DNA of 64,000 bases from UBA927 sp964361785. Lineage in GTDB: Bacteria > Patescibacteriota > Microgenomatia > UBA10105 > UBA927. The stretch spans positions 29,654-93,653 of the forward strand of contig CAYIBX010000002.1 of assembly GCA_964361785.1 (NCBI GenBank), given 5' to 3'. Below the pieces are notes generated by a model, which had not been told where the DNA came from, did no database searches, and saw only the letters and a program-made list of their open reading frames with translations. Both the position numbers and the translations under genes were made by a program. Every line of letters starts with the position of its first letter. Within the stretch, counting starts at the first letter, position 1. Below, piece after piece: positions 32,123 through 40,484 of this stretch.

Positions 32123-32132
32123 ATCTGAAAAT

Positions 32133-32162
32133 CTATGAATACTTTGAAAGAAGTATTCATAG
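32133..32162. terminator. Hairpin between the giant gene and the RelE-type operon
   Basis: CTATGAATACTT, a 6-nt loop, then AAGTATTCATAG: a perfect 12-bp stem. It lies 11 nt after the giant gene's stop. On the minus strand an AT-rich stretch with several Ts follows, so it may end both convergent transcripts. No classic T-run follows on the plus strand. Confidence 0.55.
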
Positions 32163-32202
32163 AGAACGCAGAAGACGATAGATGGATTTACTGGTTGAGC
32201 GA

Positions 32203-32463
32203 TTAATACGCCTCATCATGTGAGCCGATGTCGAGAAGATAGCATGTGTCTTTATCTCGGTGAAATACTATCCGAATGGATTGATCGATAGAAATCGCAT
32301 GTTCATTTTCTCGATTGGATAGTTTGTGAAGACGAAGTTGTGGATGAAACGGAGATTCTTGTAGAAGTTCGAGTCTACGAGTGATAAGAGAATAATAATC
32401 AGGACGGCTTTTTATAAATTTACCAAGCGCGCGAATATATCTAGGTGTCGCAACAATTTTCAT
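32203..32463 (-). CDS. RelE/YafQ-type mRNA interferase toxin
   Basis: The 86-aa protein fits the RelE/ParE superfamily: an N-terminal helical pair (RYIRALGKFIKSRPDYYSLI), then LHKLSNRENEHAISIDQSIRIVFHRDKDTCYLLDIGSHDEAY, ending in the 'LLDIGxHDEVY' strand typical of YafQ-like toxins. Such toxins cleave mRNA at the ribosome and are neutralised by the partner antitoxin. The start lies 3 nt after the antitoxin stop, so both are translated from one mRNA. The His near the C-terminus and the basic residues are present, so it looks intact. A ParE-type gyrase inhibitor is the main alternative, but the C-terminal motif favours an RNase. Confidence 0.82.
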   Translation of the reverse strand: MKIVATPRYIRALGKFIKSRPDYYSLITRRLELLQESPFHPQLRLHKLSNRENEHAISIDQSIRIVFHRDKDTCYLLDIGSHDEAY

Positions 32464-32466
32464 GTG

Positions 32467-32709
32467 TCATTTTGGTTTGAATTGAGCCATGAATGTATGA
32501 ATATCTTTTTTTGTACGTAATACTGTTCCTCGTCCCGCTTTATAATCTGCTTTTGCCTCAGCTACCATGCGATCGAGTTTGTGATCACGAAGAATCTGAC
32601 GTAATGCAGTACGAGCTAGATCGCTAAACGACGCATAGTGCCCATCTGCAATAGCTGCATCAGCTTCTTTTTTGAGAACGTCTGGAAGAGAAATGTTTAT
32701 AGTAGTCAT
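32467..32709 (-). CDS. Ribbon-helix-helix antitoxin of the RelE-type pair
   Basis: I start it at the ATG at 32,709 (MTTINISLPDVLKKE, 80 aa) because the RHH strand TTINISLP should begin at the N-terminus; an upstream in-frame ATG would add six residues. SLPDVLKKEADAAIADGHYASFSDLARTALRQIL is a complete RHH DNA-binding domain. The basic tail (KDIHTFMAQFKPK) is probably the toxin-binding part. Proteins of this kind usually repress their own operon. The gene begins inside the 3' end of the upstream membrane-protein gene (50-nt overlap, different frame), so it is probably co-transcribed with the glycosylation operon or uses a promoter inside that gene. Confidence 0.82.
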   Translation of the reverse strand: MTTINISLPDVLKKEADAAIADGHYASFSDLARTALRQILRDHKLDRMVAEAKADYKAGRGTVLRTKKDIHTFMAQFKPK

Positions 32710-34942
32710 ATGTATGAATAATAGCAAAAGTCATACAAAGTGTCAAAGAGACGAAAAGAAGAAGTTTTTTAAGCATCGAAGGCTCGTAGGAAAAAACGAT
32801 CTCTTGTGTGCCGGCTGATTCTAACTTTACTGCAGTGTAGAAAGGGAAAACGATAAGCGTTTCCGCGGATTTCCCATCAATCGTTGCCTTCCAAGACGGG
32901 TGATAGGTCTGGTGGAGAATGACGAGGCACTCGGAACAGCCTTCTTTAGCCTCGACAGTGGCGCGGAAGACCATATCGCTATCTTGCGACTGGGAGGTTA
33001 TTTTCATTAGGTCACCTAAGTTACCTAGGGGGCTTAGGTAAAGAGGGGGCTCAGAAAAAAGATTGTGCCGAGTACCATCAGGAATTTGATACGTCACCTC
33101 GTCTATCATTCGAAAATTTGGGAGTCCAGTGTTTTTGGGATAGTCTTTATCAAAAGTGAGTTTTGGGTATAAGCCTTTGGTATGTGTGTCTGATTGGATC
33201 CATAGGCGGACGACGTTGGTAAAATTTTGTTTGGAGCTGGAGATGATGGCTGGACGAATGCCTGTGGAGATATACCCATACGATAGGTTACCTATGTTGC
33301 CTAGGTGACTTGGGTCGCCTACATCAACAGTGTAAAGACGCCACGTTTTTCCGGTCATCAGAGGCTTCCAGAAGGGTTGGATGTTATCTTTGGGTAAATC
33401 GATAGGTGTCACGACATATTTTATATTGTAGAGGCGATAGTGGGCAGCTACATCTTCAGAAAAATACTGTTCGGTATCTGAATTTGGAGACCACGTTTCT
33501 GGAAGCCATGTAAGCGTCGGGATGCCAAAGGTAGACATATAAAGATACATTGGTGTTTCTGCTACGCGAAAATCTTTGCCCCACCCACCACCGCGACCAA
33601 AGTAAACACGACTGGGATTAGTTTGTAGTTTATCGTTGATGGTTGAGAGTAAGAGAGAAGTATCGGCGTCAACGTTGGTAAAATTGTCGTTGGCTTGTTT
33701 GATAAGCGTATCGTTGTAGCTGCTGTATCGCAATGTTTGGGGGTAGACCGAAAAGATAAGAGATAAGACCAACAAGACACATAGGACTGATAAGACCAAT
33801 TTGTTTAGTAATGTTGTTTTTTCAAAAATCCAATCAATTCCTATTGGGATTAAGAATAGCCCTGTGATATGGAGGCCCACGATAAAACGGGAAAGATGAA
33901 ACTCTTCCATGCTGGGGATAAGGTTTACCAGTCCCCCCCATGTCGTACGGCCAAAGTAGAAAAGAAGCCAGAAGACAAACAAAATGCCAAATGCAAAATG
34001 CTGAATGCTAAATAATGCAACAAATATGCCGACGAATACGAGAAGTGTTAGAATGGGGAAGCGGCTGAAATCAAATAGGTCGCCGTTAAAAAGATTTTTA
34101 AGCACTTCCCGATAGCCGTAGGAGTCAAATTTCCATATCGGATCCCAGACTGATATGTTGTGATAGTTGCTCCCAAGAAGAATAGGGATAATCCAGTATC
34201 CCAGAAGCAGTAAGACGCCGCCGTAAATAATAGGAAGTTTTTTTAGATGTTTGAATCCGACGATAGCAATACTAAAAAACGCTATGATTCCGATTCCCAG
34301 ATGTCCTGTTGTCGTGAGGGCAAGGGTGAGTATTGCAGGCTTTATTTTTCCACGAAATGCATACGCTATTGCCAAAGGCAACCAAATCATAGCAAAAAGT
34401 TGACTCGAGAGGCCATATCCACGCCACAGAAATGATGCAGGATCTAATCCATATAACCCATCTGTGGAAAGATGGGACGCGATGAGCGCGCCGATACCTG
34501 CAGAAATCCAAGAGAGTCCGATGATACGAAGTGCAACAAAAAGAGATAAAGGGAAAAGACAAAGCAAGAGATAGATCACGTAGTGATAATATTGAAAGAG
34601 CGATCCAAAGTGAAAAATGCGCCATGATGCGACTATGGTTATTTGGGGAAGGTGTGAGTAATAGTAGGGGAGGTTATAACCTTGTGCCCAGTTGGGGACC
34701 CAGTGGTCTGTTAAGTAAGAGAGTGAACAGAAAATAGTAAATAGTGAATGTGGACAGGTTTTGTTTGCAAAGTCCCATATTTGGTTTGTCCTATAAACGA
34801 GAGCGTATTGAAACGTATTGTCATTTGGATCTAGTTTGGCTGTGGGCTCCTGTCGATATGTCCATAGGTTAAACCCAATGGCAAAAAGAACCATAATAAT
34901 GCCAATAAGTCTCATTAGTTTTATGTGTCCAATAGGTCTCAT
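32660..34942 (-). CDS. YfhO-like multi-membrane glycosylation protein
   Basis: 760 aa from the ATG at 34,942, four bases after the stop of the upstream gene; earlier in-frame codons would overlap that gene. About 11-12 hydrophobic helices are followed by a soluble C-terminal domain containing LVILHQTYHPSWKATIDGK and a final helix, the usual architecture of YfhO-type proteins, which are implicated in glycosylating teichoic acids or lipids with undecaprenyl-linked sugars. The loop WVPNWAQGYNLPYYYSHLP after the first helix resembles the 'P.W.P....G.P...' loop of that family. It carries one copy of each 9-nt-period repeat type plus a second copy of the AGGT/CCTA type, in different reading frames. 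Acceptor and sugar cannot be told from sequence. Confidence 0.7.
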   Translation of the reverse strand: MRPIGHIKLMRLIGIIMVLFAIGFNLWTYRQEPTAKLDPNDNTFQYALVYRTNQIWDFANKTCPHSLFTIFCSLSYLTDHWVPNWAQGYNLPYYYSHLPQITIVASWRIFHFGSLFQYYHYVIYLLLCLFPLSLFVALRIIGLSWISAGIGALIASHLSTDGLYGLDPASFLWRGYGLSSQLFAMIWLPLAIAYAFRGKIKPAILTLALTTTGHLGIGIIAFFSIAIVGFKHLKKLPIIYGGVLLLLGYWIIPILLGSNYHNISVWDPIWKFDSYGYREVLKNLFNGDLFDFSRFPILTLLVFVGIFVALFSIQHFAFGILFVFWLLFYFGRTTWGGLVNLIPSMEEFHLSRFIVGLHITGLFLIPIGIDWIFEKTTLLNKLVLSVLCVLLVLSLIFSVYPQTLRYSSYNDTLIKQANDNFTNVDADTSLLLSTINDKLQTNPSRVYFGRGGGWGKDFRVAETPMYLYMSTFGIPTLTWLPETWSPNSDTEQYFSEDVAAHYRLYNIKYVVTPIDLPKDNIQPFWKPLMTGKTWRLYTVDVGDPSHLGNIGNLSYGYISTGIRPAIISSSKQNFTNVVRLWIQSDTHTKGLYPKLTFDKDYPKNTGLPNFRMIDEVTYQIPDGTRHNLFSEPPLYLSPLGNLGDLMKITSQSQDSDMVFRATVEAKEGCSECLVILHQTYHPSWKATIDGKSAETLIVFPFYTAVKLESAGTQEIVFSYEPSMLKKLLLFVSLTLCMTFAIIHTYDYYKHFSSRRSQKRS
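33006..33043. repeat. AGGT/CCTA 9-nt-period repeat, copy 1
   Basis: ATTAGGTCACCTAAGTTACC and onward. Lies in the YfhO-like gene and codes for LSPLGNLGDL on the minus strand. Other copies: 33,282-33,325; 41,631-41,670; 44,105-44,147; 51,860-51,900; 53,227-53,266. Confidence 0.75.
33282..33325. repeat. AGGT/CCTA 9-nt-period repeat, copy 2
   Basis: GATAGGTTACCTATGTTGCC and onward, within the same YfhO-like gene, coding for HLGNIGNLSYGY. Confidence 0.75.
33760..33802. repeat. GGTCTTATA 9-nt-period repeat, copy 1
   Basis: AGATAAGACCAACAAGACAC and onward, read (minus) as LVLSVLCVLLVLSL. Other copies: 34,901-34,945; 35,797-35,838; 41,421-41,463; 43,274-43,314; 43,889-43,928; 46,769-46,817; 46,953-47,000; 50,035-50,080. 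Confidence 0.65.
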
Positions 34943-34945
34943 ATG
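34901..34945. repeat. GGTCTTATA 9-nt-period repeat, copy 2
   Basis: GCCAATAAGTCTCATTAG and onward. It spans the start codon of the YfhO-like gene and gives it the N-terminus MRPIGHIKLMRLIG, so the repeat has shaped the gene start. Confidence 0.65.
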
Positions 34946-34946
34946 A

Positions 34947-36749
34947 TTATGGAAACAGTTTTGGATTGAGCCAATCCGTATGGTCATCAGTATTGCCGTC
35001 ACCAGCGTCGGTCGTTTTCAGGGTAAGATTGGTTATCCCCGACACGTTGACACTCGTATGTTTCGGCAAATCAAACCGTCCCATTTTTTTTGACTGAAAA
35101 AGAAGTTTGTCATCCCCATAAATTTCAAAAATTGCCGATGCTTTGGTGCCTGATTCAGTGTCTATGCCGAAATCCGTTTCAAAGCGGGTAAAATTTTTGT
35201 TGATATTGTATGTATATTTTGAAGGAGCATGCGAGCCCAAACCAGTGTTATAAAATGCATATTGTACGGATAATCGCGTCCAGCTATTTGGTCCTCCAAA
35301 CGAGCTTTGGACCGTGCGATTAGTTTGTCTGGTGCCGTAGCTTTGTTCACTTACATACGGCGTGAGTGAGTTTAACGAAATAGGTTTTTTTGTGAATAAC
35401 GGCAGGTTAAGAAAGATTAGCCCTCCTGTTATTATACTAACTGATAACAGTAAACAGTTAACCGTTAACCGTGAAGATTTGATGAGTGTGAAAAGAAAGA
35501 CTCCAAAGAGCCCAAGAAGAACAAACGATGTGGTGATCGTGAAAATTGGCCCAGTAAGAAGGGACAGAAAGGGAATACCATTATTGGGATAGTTGACCAC
35601 AAGCGCGGTATGTAGGTTGTAGAAATACAATACGGTAAATATTGAATAAAAGATAATAAAAAGTTTTTTATTGCGTATAAATGGTGCCCAAAGGAGGAGA
35701 AAGACAGAGAGCGGGAACGCGTAGCGGTCGTGGGATTGCGTTTGGAAAAGAAAAAAGCTCGCGTTTATGATGATGATGCCTTCAAGAAAGGTTTTTAATA
35801 GGACTAATTTGTCTAATTTGACTGATAAGGCTAATTGGCGTATTACCGCGAATAAATAGAAACAAGAAAATAGTAGGAGCCCGACGGTTTTCGCATTCAC
35901 CATACCGATGACGCTTAATTTATCTGAAGTCGCCATGCCTTTGGCCCCTGTGACGATCCACCAGAGGTTATACGCGTTTAAACTCATCCACGGGAAGTAA
36001 TCGTAATTTTCGGTAAGGGATGCAAAAATACGATCAGCATTTTTGGTAAGAATAAATTCGATGTTTAATCCGACAAAGCTTGTGAGAGCGCCGGCAATTG
36101 TTTGAATTAAAAATTTGAAACCGCCATATTGGAACGCAAAAAGAAAAAAGAGGGGCGCATAAATCATGTTTTGCAGTTTCGTCATCATAGAAAGCATGAA
36201 GATGAGACCTGCGACAAAGGACCAACGTTTCAGTAACGCAAGGAACGCGAGTAAGAAAATAAAAAGTCCCACACTATCCACCTGTCCCCATACAGCTCCA
36301 TCGATGATTGAAATGGGGTTTAGTAAATATCCAATACTCAATACCCAATATCCAATGGAGGGCACGGTGGGAAACCCTAGTTCTTTTGTATTCTTTCCTA
36401 TATAGAGAATAATCCCTGCGATACCTATGTCAGCGAGTATGGGAAAGAGTTTGCTAATGGTAAGAAACAGAAGATTGGTATTTTTCCAGAAATCATTAAA
36501 TATGTGGGGATCTTTAAAGAAGCTGTATAGTTTGACCATCGCTCCTAAGCTATACGCAAACGGCGTAGGGTAGTTATTATTCGTTGCCTTCATGCCCTCC
36601 ACAATCCCTTTGTCGTATGTGGCTAGCCCCCATGATTTCCAAAACGAAATATCCGCTTCAAAGCCAGGGTTGGGGATGAGGGCTAAGCGAATGATTATCG
36701 CGAGAACAAAGAGTAAACTGTAAATTGTTAACTGTTTCTTATCGCGCAT
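34947..36749 (-). CDS. Gpi18-like GT-C mannosyltransferase
   Basis: 600 aa from the ATG at 36,749 (MRDKKQLTIYS); the longer frame adds eleven polar residues that look non-native. The first lumenal loop has FEADISFWKSWG with D33, the catalytic-Asp position of GT-C enzymes. NPISIIDGAVWGQVDSVG is the hallmark of the Gpi18-like family (COG5542), which uses polyprenyl-phosphate mannose. About ten helices follow, then a C-terminal beta-rich exported domain (from ~residue 470, TNRTVQSSFGGPNSWTRLSV), perhaps a carbohydrate-binding module. It is the first gene of a pair with the YfhO-like gene (4-nt spacing). Confidence 0.72.
   Translation of the reverse strand: MRDKKQLTIYSLLFVLAIIIRLALIPNPGFEADISFWKSWGLATYDKGIVEGMKATNNNYPTPFAYSLGAMVKLYSFFKDPHIFNDFWKNTNLLFLTISKLFPILADIGIAGIILYIGKNTKELGFPTVPSIGYWVLSIGYLLNPISIIDGAVWGQVDSVGLFIFLLAFLALLKRWSFVAGLIFMLSMMTKLQNMIYAPLFFLFAFQYGGFKFLIQTIAGALTSFVGLNIEFILTKNADRIFASLTENYDYFPWMSLNAYNLWWIVTGAKGMATSDKLSVIGMVNAKTVGLLLFSCFYLFAVIRQLALSVKLDKLVLLKTFLEGIIIINASFFLFQTQSHDRYAFPLSVFLLLWAPFIRNKKLFIIFYSIFTVLYFYNLHTALVVNYPNNGIPFLSLLTGPIFTITTSFVLLGLFGVFLFTLIKSSRLTVNCLLLSVSIITGGLIFLNLPLFTKKPISLNSLTPYVSEQSYGTRQTNRTVQSSFGGPNSWTRLSVQYAFYNTGLGSHAPSKYTYNINKNFTRFETDFGIDTESGTKASAIFEIYGDDKLLFQSKKMGRFDLPKHTSVNVSGITNLTLKTTDAGDGNTDDHTDWLNPKLFP
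35797..35838. repeat. GGTCTTATA 9-nt-period repeat, copy 3
   Basis: AATAGGACTAATTTGTCTAA and onward, read (minus) as LALSVKLDKLVLL, i.e. in a different frame from the I-G-L type copies. Confidence 0.6.
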
Positions 36750-36790
36750 GATTCTATCATACGAAATATGGTGCGCCTCCACTAGTGTCG

Positions 36791-37582
36791 TTATGCAGGT
36801 TTTTTGGCGTATGGTGATATGCCTAAATCACGCAATTGCTTTAAGTCATGTACTCGATTGACGAGCAAATTATCAATTCCTGATAATATATGAAACGTCG
36901 AATGTAACTGTTCGTTTGTTGGTTCTCTTATGTATGGTGATCCATCTGGATTTTTGGCAGATTCTAGAAATGACGCAAGAATTTGATCTTCTATTTGATG
37001 ATTTTTTTGGCTTTTTCCTTGCCCAAAGCGATAATTGTATTTAAGTATCGTAATAGTGAGGAGTTTATCAAGAGGAATACCCAGTGCACTGGCTATTTCT
37101 TCCATGTATTGGGTGTAGGCCAAAGGCGCTAATTTATCAAGTGAGGTGAGATTTGCCAAACAATAGATGACGTCACTTATCTCGTTTATAGGTCCAATTT
37201 TGGATGGTGCGGGCAGATTGCGCTCATGGTTATCAGCATAGGTTTCAAACCAGCTGCTGATTGAGCTAAATGCTTCCGGTATTTCTCCTAATTTGGGTGA
37301 GGGATCTTTGGGTTTGGTGATGTAGCGGGTGTGTATCGGAAGGCCGTCAAAGTCTACGGCTTTGGTCACATCTTTTAGCTTGCCGCCCGTCAGAAATTGG
37401 ATTTTTCCTTCCGGTGCAATTTGGGGAAGCCCATGAATTTCTCGAAGATATTTGTGTTCTAACGATAACGCATGATTTGCGAGCCAATCGAGCTTATCTT
37501 CCTTGCTTATTGAGAGGACATCGAGGTTAAACCGAAGCTGTTCGTAGGGCACGTGTACAGGTGTAATTTCAGGCATACTCAT
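36791..37582 (-). CDS. All-helical protein, possibly MazG-like
   Basis: 263 aa from the ATG at 37,582; another in-frame ATG at 37,576 and a TTG at 37,585 are alternatives. No membrane segment or signal peptide. NEISDVIYCLANL, then a helix and LLTITILKYNYRFGQG recall the MazG/dUTPase-type NTP pyrophosphohydrolase core (ExxD, then K..N.R), but the first metal-binding ExxE helix is not clear. It is the only obviously cytosolic gene in its minus-strand operon. I call it hypothetical with a MazG hint. Confidence 0.45.
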   Translation of the reverse strand: MSMPEITPVHVPYEQLRFNLDVLSISKEDKLDWLANHALSLEHKYLREIHGLPQIAPEGKIQFLTGGKLKDVTKAVDFDGLPIHTRYITKPKDPSPKLGEIPEAFSSISSWFETYADNHERNLPAPSKIGPINEISDVIYCLANLTSLDKLAPLAYTQYMEEIASALGIPLDKLLTITILKYNYRFGQGKSQKNHQIEDQILASFLESAKNPDGSPYIREPTNEQLHSTFHILSGIDNLLVNRVHDLKQLRDLGISPYAKKPA

Positions 37583-37616
37583 CAAGTATAAAGTGTAACA
37601 GATTTACTATAGGTTT

Positions 37617-39125
37617 TCAAGGATATAATTCTACTTTGTACACTATTAAATAGTCTGTTTCTTTGACTGGCTCAAGGTATGATATCTGTTTGAGATTCGT
37701 TTGCCAAGAGTAGGCGATGATGTAGCGGATAGTATTGTTGATCAAGAATTCCTTTTGTTGTGCACTCGTCATCGTTTGATCGAAATACGCTTGCGCGTTG
37801 ACATCTTTTTCTGAAGGGTGGATGGTGAGAAGTGGGTGTCCATTATAGCTTCTTTGACCCGTAAGGGCAGGAATTATGCTGTTATACGGCCAGAGTACAA
37901 GAAACGTATCAGATGGATTGCCTATGGTTGTCAGTGATGTCAAAAATTTTACGTCATCTTTTGAGAGGTACTCGTACGCATTAGCTGGGTTGAACTCAGT
38001 GGCAAGGAGGAGAGTTTGCATGTGATTAGGAAGTAAAAGAGTGGTGAGAAAGAGAGTAAGTGCAAAAAATAGAATGCGAGGAAAGCGGCGTTGTATTGCG
38101 TACAATCCTTCTGTGGCGATACATGAAATACAGAGAATAGTAAGGGTAGACATAAAGCGAATATTGGTGAGATGAAGCATTTGCGGAATTGGCGACATAA
38201 GAAAAGTTAGAGACAAGAGAGCGAAAATGAAAATAATGAGCCGTTCATACGTGCGTTTCGAAAGAAAGATGTACAGACTAAGGAGTGCGATGATAAAGAT
38301 GGGCCCCATAGCAAGGAAAAAACCTGTGATCTGTAAAGGTACTTGCTGACTTGCTTCCCAAATTTTTAATTGAGAAAAAGGAAGTGTGGAAAATATTTTA
38401 TTCAGGTAGATTGCCGCAGGAAGGCCGGAGAGCATGAGAATAAGAGTGGGAAAGATTGATCGACGTTTGATAAGAGAAACGATTCCACAAGAGGCTGTGA
38501 CAAGAAGCCATAAAACAGGCTGCAGGCTTGCTAATAAGAATGCAGATAGCGCCATAAGCAGCCGTTTTTTTTGTAGGAGAAGTGAGAGTGTAAAGACTGA
38601 GAGAGTATTGAGGAGTAATTGGTGTGGTACGCCGCCAAACCTTACACGAGGAACAGAAAAATTGTTCCAGTAGTCAGCGTACGTCCAGTGATTGTCGCGA
38701 AAGATTGGAAAGGCATGATAAAGGACAAAGAGAACAAGGGAGAGGAGTGCCTTGTGTTTGTCTTTCAAAATAAGGAGAGCTAATTTGTATGCGGAAAGAC
38801 ACAAAAGAAAGGTCCATATGGCGATGCTTATCTGATAGGCAGGAATGGCAGGTATACTTAAGAGCCAAAAAAGGTGGCCGGTGAGCACATTTGACCAACC
38901 CACAAAGGTGTCAGGCGTTATTTCTGACGTATAAAGGTTTGTCGTGGTAAGCCATCGAGTCGCACCCTGTGTAAATTGTGATAGGTAGTAGAAGTAGTCA
39001 TTGGGGTGGTGCACAGTGCCTAAAAAGACTGCATTGGCAGGAGTTTGTTGAAAGCCCATGATACTTGGAAGTATATTTTCAAGGGTTGCCACAAGAGAGA
39101 TGATGATGACAAGAAAAAGGTGCAT
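37617..39125 (-). CDS. GT-C-like membrane protein, DYxxYLSQ family (member 1)
   Basis: 502 aa from the ATG at 39,125 (MHLFLVIIISL); a start six codons earlier is possible. About 12 membrane helices. The first loop, HHPNDYFYYLSQFTQGATRW, carries an Asp in the GT-C catalytic position and is followed by NLYTSEITPDTFVGWSNVLTGHL. The same pattern recurs in two other genes in the window, which together form a paralogous set. The C-terminus (YLIVYKVELYP) resembles the short soluble end of such enzymes. Probably a polyprenyl-phosphate-sugar-dependent glycosyltransferase; donor and acceptor unknown. Confidence 0.6.
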   Translation of the reverse strand: MHLFLVIIISLVATLENILPSIMGFQQTPANAVFLGTVHHPNDYFYYLSQFTQGATRWLTTTNLYTSEITPDTFVGWSNVLTGHLFWLLSIPAIPAYQISIAIWTFLLCLSAYKLALLILKDKHKALLSLVLFVLYHAFPIFRDNHWTYADYWNNFSVPRVRFGGVPHQLLLNTLSVFTLSLLLQKKRLLMALSAFLLASLQPVLWLLVTASCGIVSLIKRRSIFPTLILMLSGLPAAIYLNKIFSTLPFSQLKIWEASQQVPLQITGFFLAMGPIFIIALLSLYIFLSKRTYERLIIFIFALLSLTFLMSPIPQMLHLTNIRFMSTLTILCISCIATEGLYAIQRRFPRILFFALTLFLTTLLLPNHMQTLLLATEFNPANAYEYLSKDDVKFLTSLTTIGNPSDTFLVLWPYNSIIPALTGQRSYNGHPLLTIHPSEKDVNAQAYFDQTMTSAQQKEFLINNTIRYIIAYSWQTNLKQISYLEPVKETDYLIVYKVELYP

Positions 39126-39186
39126 ACAATCACATTGTCGCACGTGAGTTTAGTCTTCACAATTATTTGAACGTATATCTGAATGG

Positions 39187-39230
39187 CTGCTACAAAATTT
39201 ATACGCTATAGCGTAGAGATTTTGTAGCAG
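39187..39230. terminator. Long hairpin between 39,254 gene and 39,125 gene
   Basis: Outer stem CTGCTACAAAAT (39,187-39,198) pairs perfectly with ATTTTGTAGCAG (39,219-39,230). The loop itself holds a 14-bp palindrome, TACGCTATAGCGTA (39,202-39,215). It lies in the 128-nt gap between two co-oriented minus-strand genes. It could be a terminator or a processed structured RNA; no T-run follows. Confidence 0.55.
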
Positions 39231-39253
39231 AAGATAGTGTCTTGAGTTCGAAA

Positions 39254-39916
39254 TTATTTCCAACTAACTGAATCAACGAGTTTATCAAATATACTCGGTT
39301 CAAAGAGTTTGCCACTGATCCAGATAATAAGATTACTATCCGTGGGCACTTCAAAAAAGACGTGGTCGTATGGAGTTTTTCCATTTTCATCAAGATACTT
39401 GGCTCGGTAGCCTTTTAGCCCCTGACTATTGGTAAAAGCTGTGACAGATGAAACGCCCGACCATCGGTAGTCTTTGTACCAGTTTTGGGCGTACTCCATG
39501 GGTTTTCCAATGTATTCTTTTTTGTTTATGGTCGTGAGATTTTCGACTCTGAAAAATAAATTTTCTTGCGGACTCGTATTGCCATAAAAGATTGTGACCC
39601 CATCAAATGGATCATCGGTGAATACACCAAGGGAGAATGTTTTGGGATAAGAGAACGAGTAGGGAAATTGTTTGCCTTCATTGGTGGCCCACACGTCATC
39701 AGCGGGCACAGGGATAATGCGTGCTTCTAACCCTGAAAAGCGGATATCCGGCTTTCCTGCCGTAGGTGTAGGACCCAAGTATGTGCCGCCAGCCGGAAGG
39801 ACAATGTTTCCTTGATTTTTCGTCGCATTTAAAAAAGAAAGAAAAACACCTGCGATAAGAATGACACTAATGATCAGGGCTGTTCCAATCGTTTTTGTAT
39901 TCGGAGATTCTTCCAT
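39254..39916 (-). CDS. Membrane-anchored exported protein of unknown function
   Basis: 220 aa from the ATG at 39,916 (MEESPNTK); a GTG three codons earlier abuts the stop of the upstream gene. One N-terminal helix (GTALIISVILIAGVFLSFL) is followed by a short Pro/Thr/Gly linker and an alpha/beta exported domain of ~150 residues: FPYSFSYPKTFSLGVFTDDP ... QENLFFRVENLT ... YRAKYLDENGK ... DHVFFEVP. The shape recalls PsbP/DUF-type domains common in Patescibacteria. It is the second gene of an operon with the RmlC-like cupin. No catalytic motif is seen. Confidence 0.6.
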   Translation of the reverse strand: MEESPNTKTIGTALIISVILIAGVFLSFLNATKNQGNIVLPAGGTYLGPTPTAGKPDIRFSGLEARIIPVPADDVWATNEGKQFPYSFSYPKTFSLGVFTDDPFDGVTIFYGNTSPQENLFFRVENLTTINKKEYIGKPMEYAQNWYKDYRWSGVSSVTAFTNSQGLKGYRAKYLDENGKTPYDHVFFEVPTDSNLIIWISGKLFEPSIFDKLVDSVSWK

Positions 39917-39925
39917 ATCATACAC

Positions 39926-40477
39926 TTATTCTTTTGGTGCTTCCCAGAACTTTTTTCCTGCCGCGTCCCATGGTAATCGGTGCTCGTCAGGCTGAGCCTG
40001 ATTAAATTGATTGTTCACAAAGTAATACACATTTGCTTTTTTACCAGAGAAATTTGTTGCCCCATGCGCTACGCCGCGGGGGATATAAACAGCTATTGAA
40101 TTGCCCCCGCCTAACGGAATTTTTTGAAGAACACCTTTTGTGAGAGAACCTTCGCGTACGTCCCAGAGACCCAACAGGAGATGTTCATCAGGAGGTACGT
40201 ACCAGATTTCGTCTTGTTTGTAATGAAGATGCCATGCTTTGACGGCTTTGTTGTATTGTTTACTTCTATTGATTTGGCGTACATGAAACCCTTTGATAAG
40301 TTCGGATTCTCCCGATTCAGTTAATCGTAAGAGTTCAGAAAAGTCGCCATTCTCGCCGATGTAGTTGCGGATTTTTAACATTTGGACACCATTAATTGTC
40401 GGTTTTGGTGAATAATCCTGCTCGTATATGTTCTCTTTAAGATTTGTATCTATTGCATCGTTTGAGAGAATGCTCAT
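39926..40477 (-). CDS. RmlC-like sugar epimerase/cupin
   Basis: 183 aa from the ATG at 40,477, chosen because a good promoter ends 7 nt upstream. The cupin core KAWHLHYKQDEIWYV (H83, H85) matches the 'RGLHyQ' strand of dTDP-4-dehydrorhamnose 3,5-epimerase, GLWDVREGSLTKG the 'DvR.gSptfg' strand, and IPRGVAHGATNFSGKKANVYYFVNNQFNQAQPDEH the 'iPeGfAHGF...Y...y.p..E' segment. It may epimerise or isomerise a nucleotide-linked deoxysugar for the glycan island. It diverges enough from true RmlC that a 3,4-ketoisomerase-type cupin is possible. No other rhamnose genes are in the window. Confidence 0.7.
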   Translation of the reverse strand: MSILSNDAIDTNLKENIYEQDYSPKPTINGVQMLKIRNYIGENGDFSELLRLTESGESELIKGFHVRQINRSKQYNKAVKAWHLHYKQDEIWYVPPDEHLLLGLWDVREGSLTKGVLQKIPLGGGNSIAVYIPRGVAHGATNFSGKKANVYYFVNNQFNQAQPDEHRLPWDAAGKKFWEAPKE

Positions 40478-40484
40478 GTAAAGC

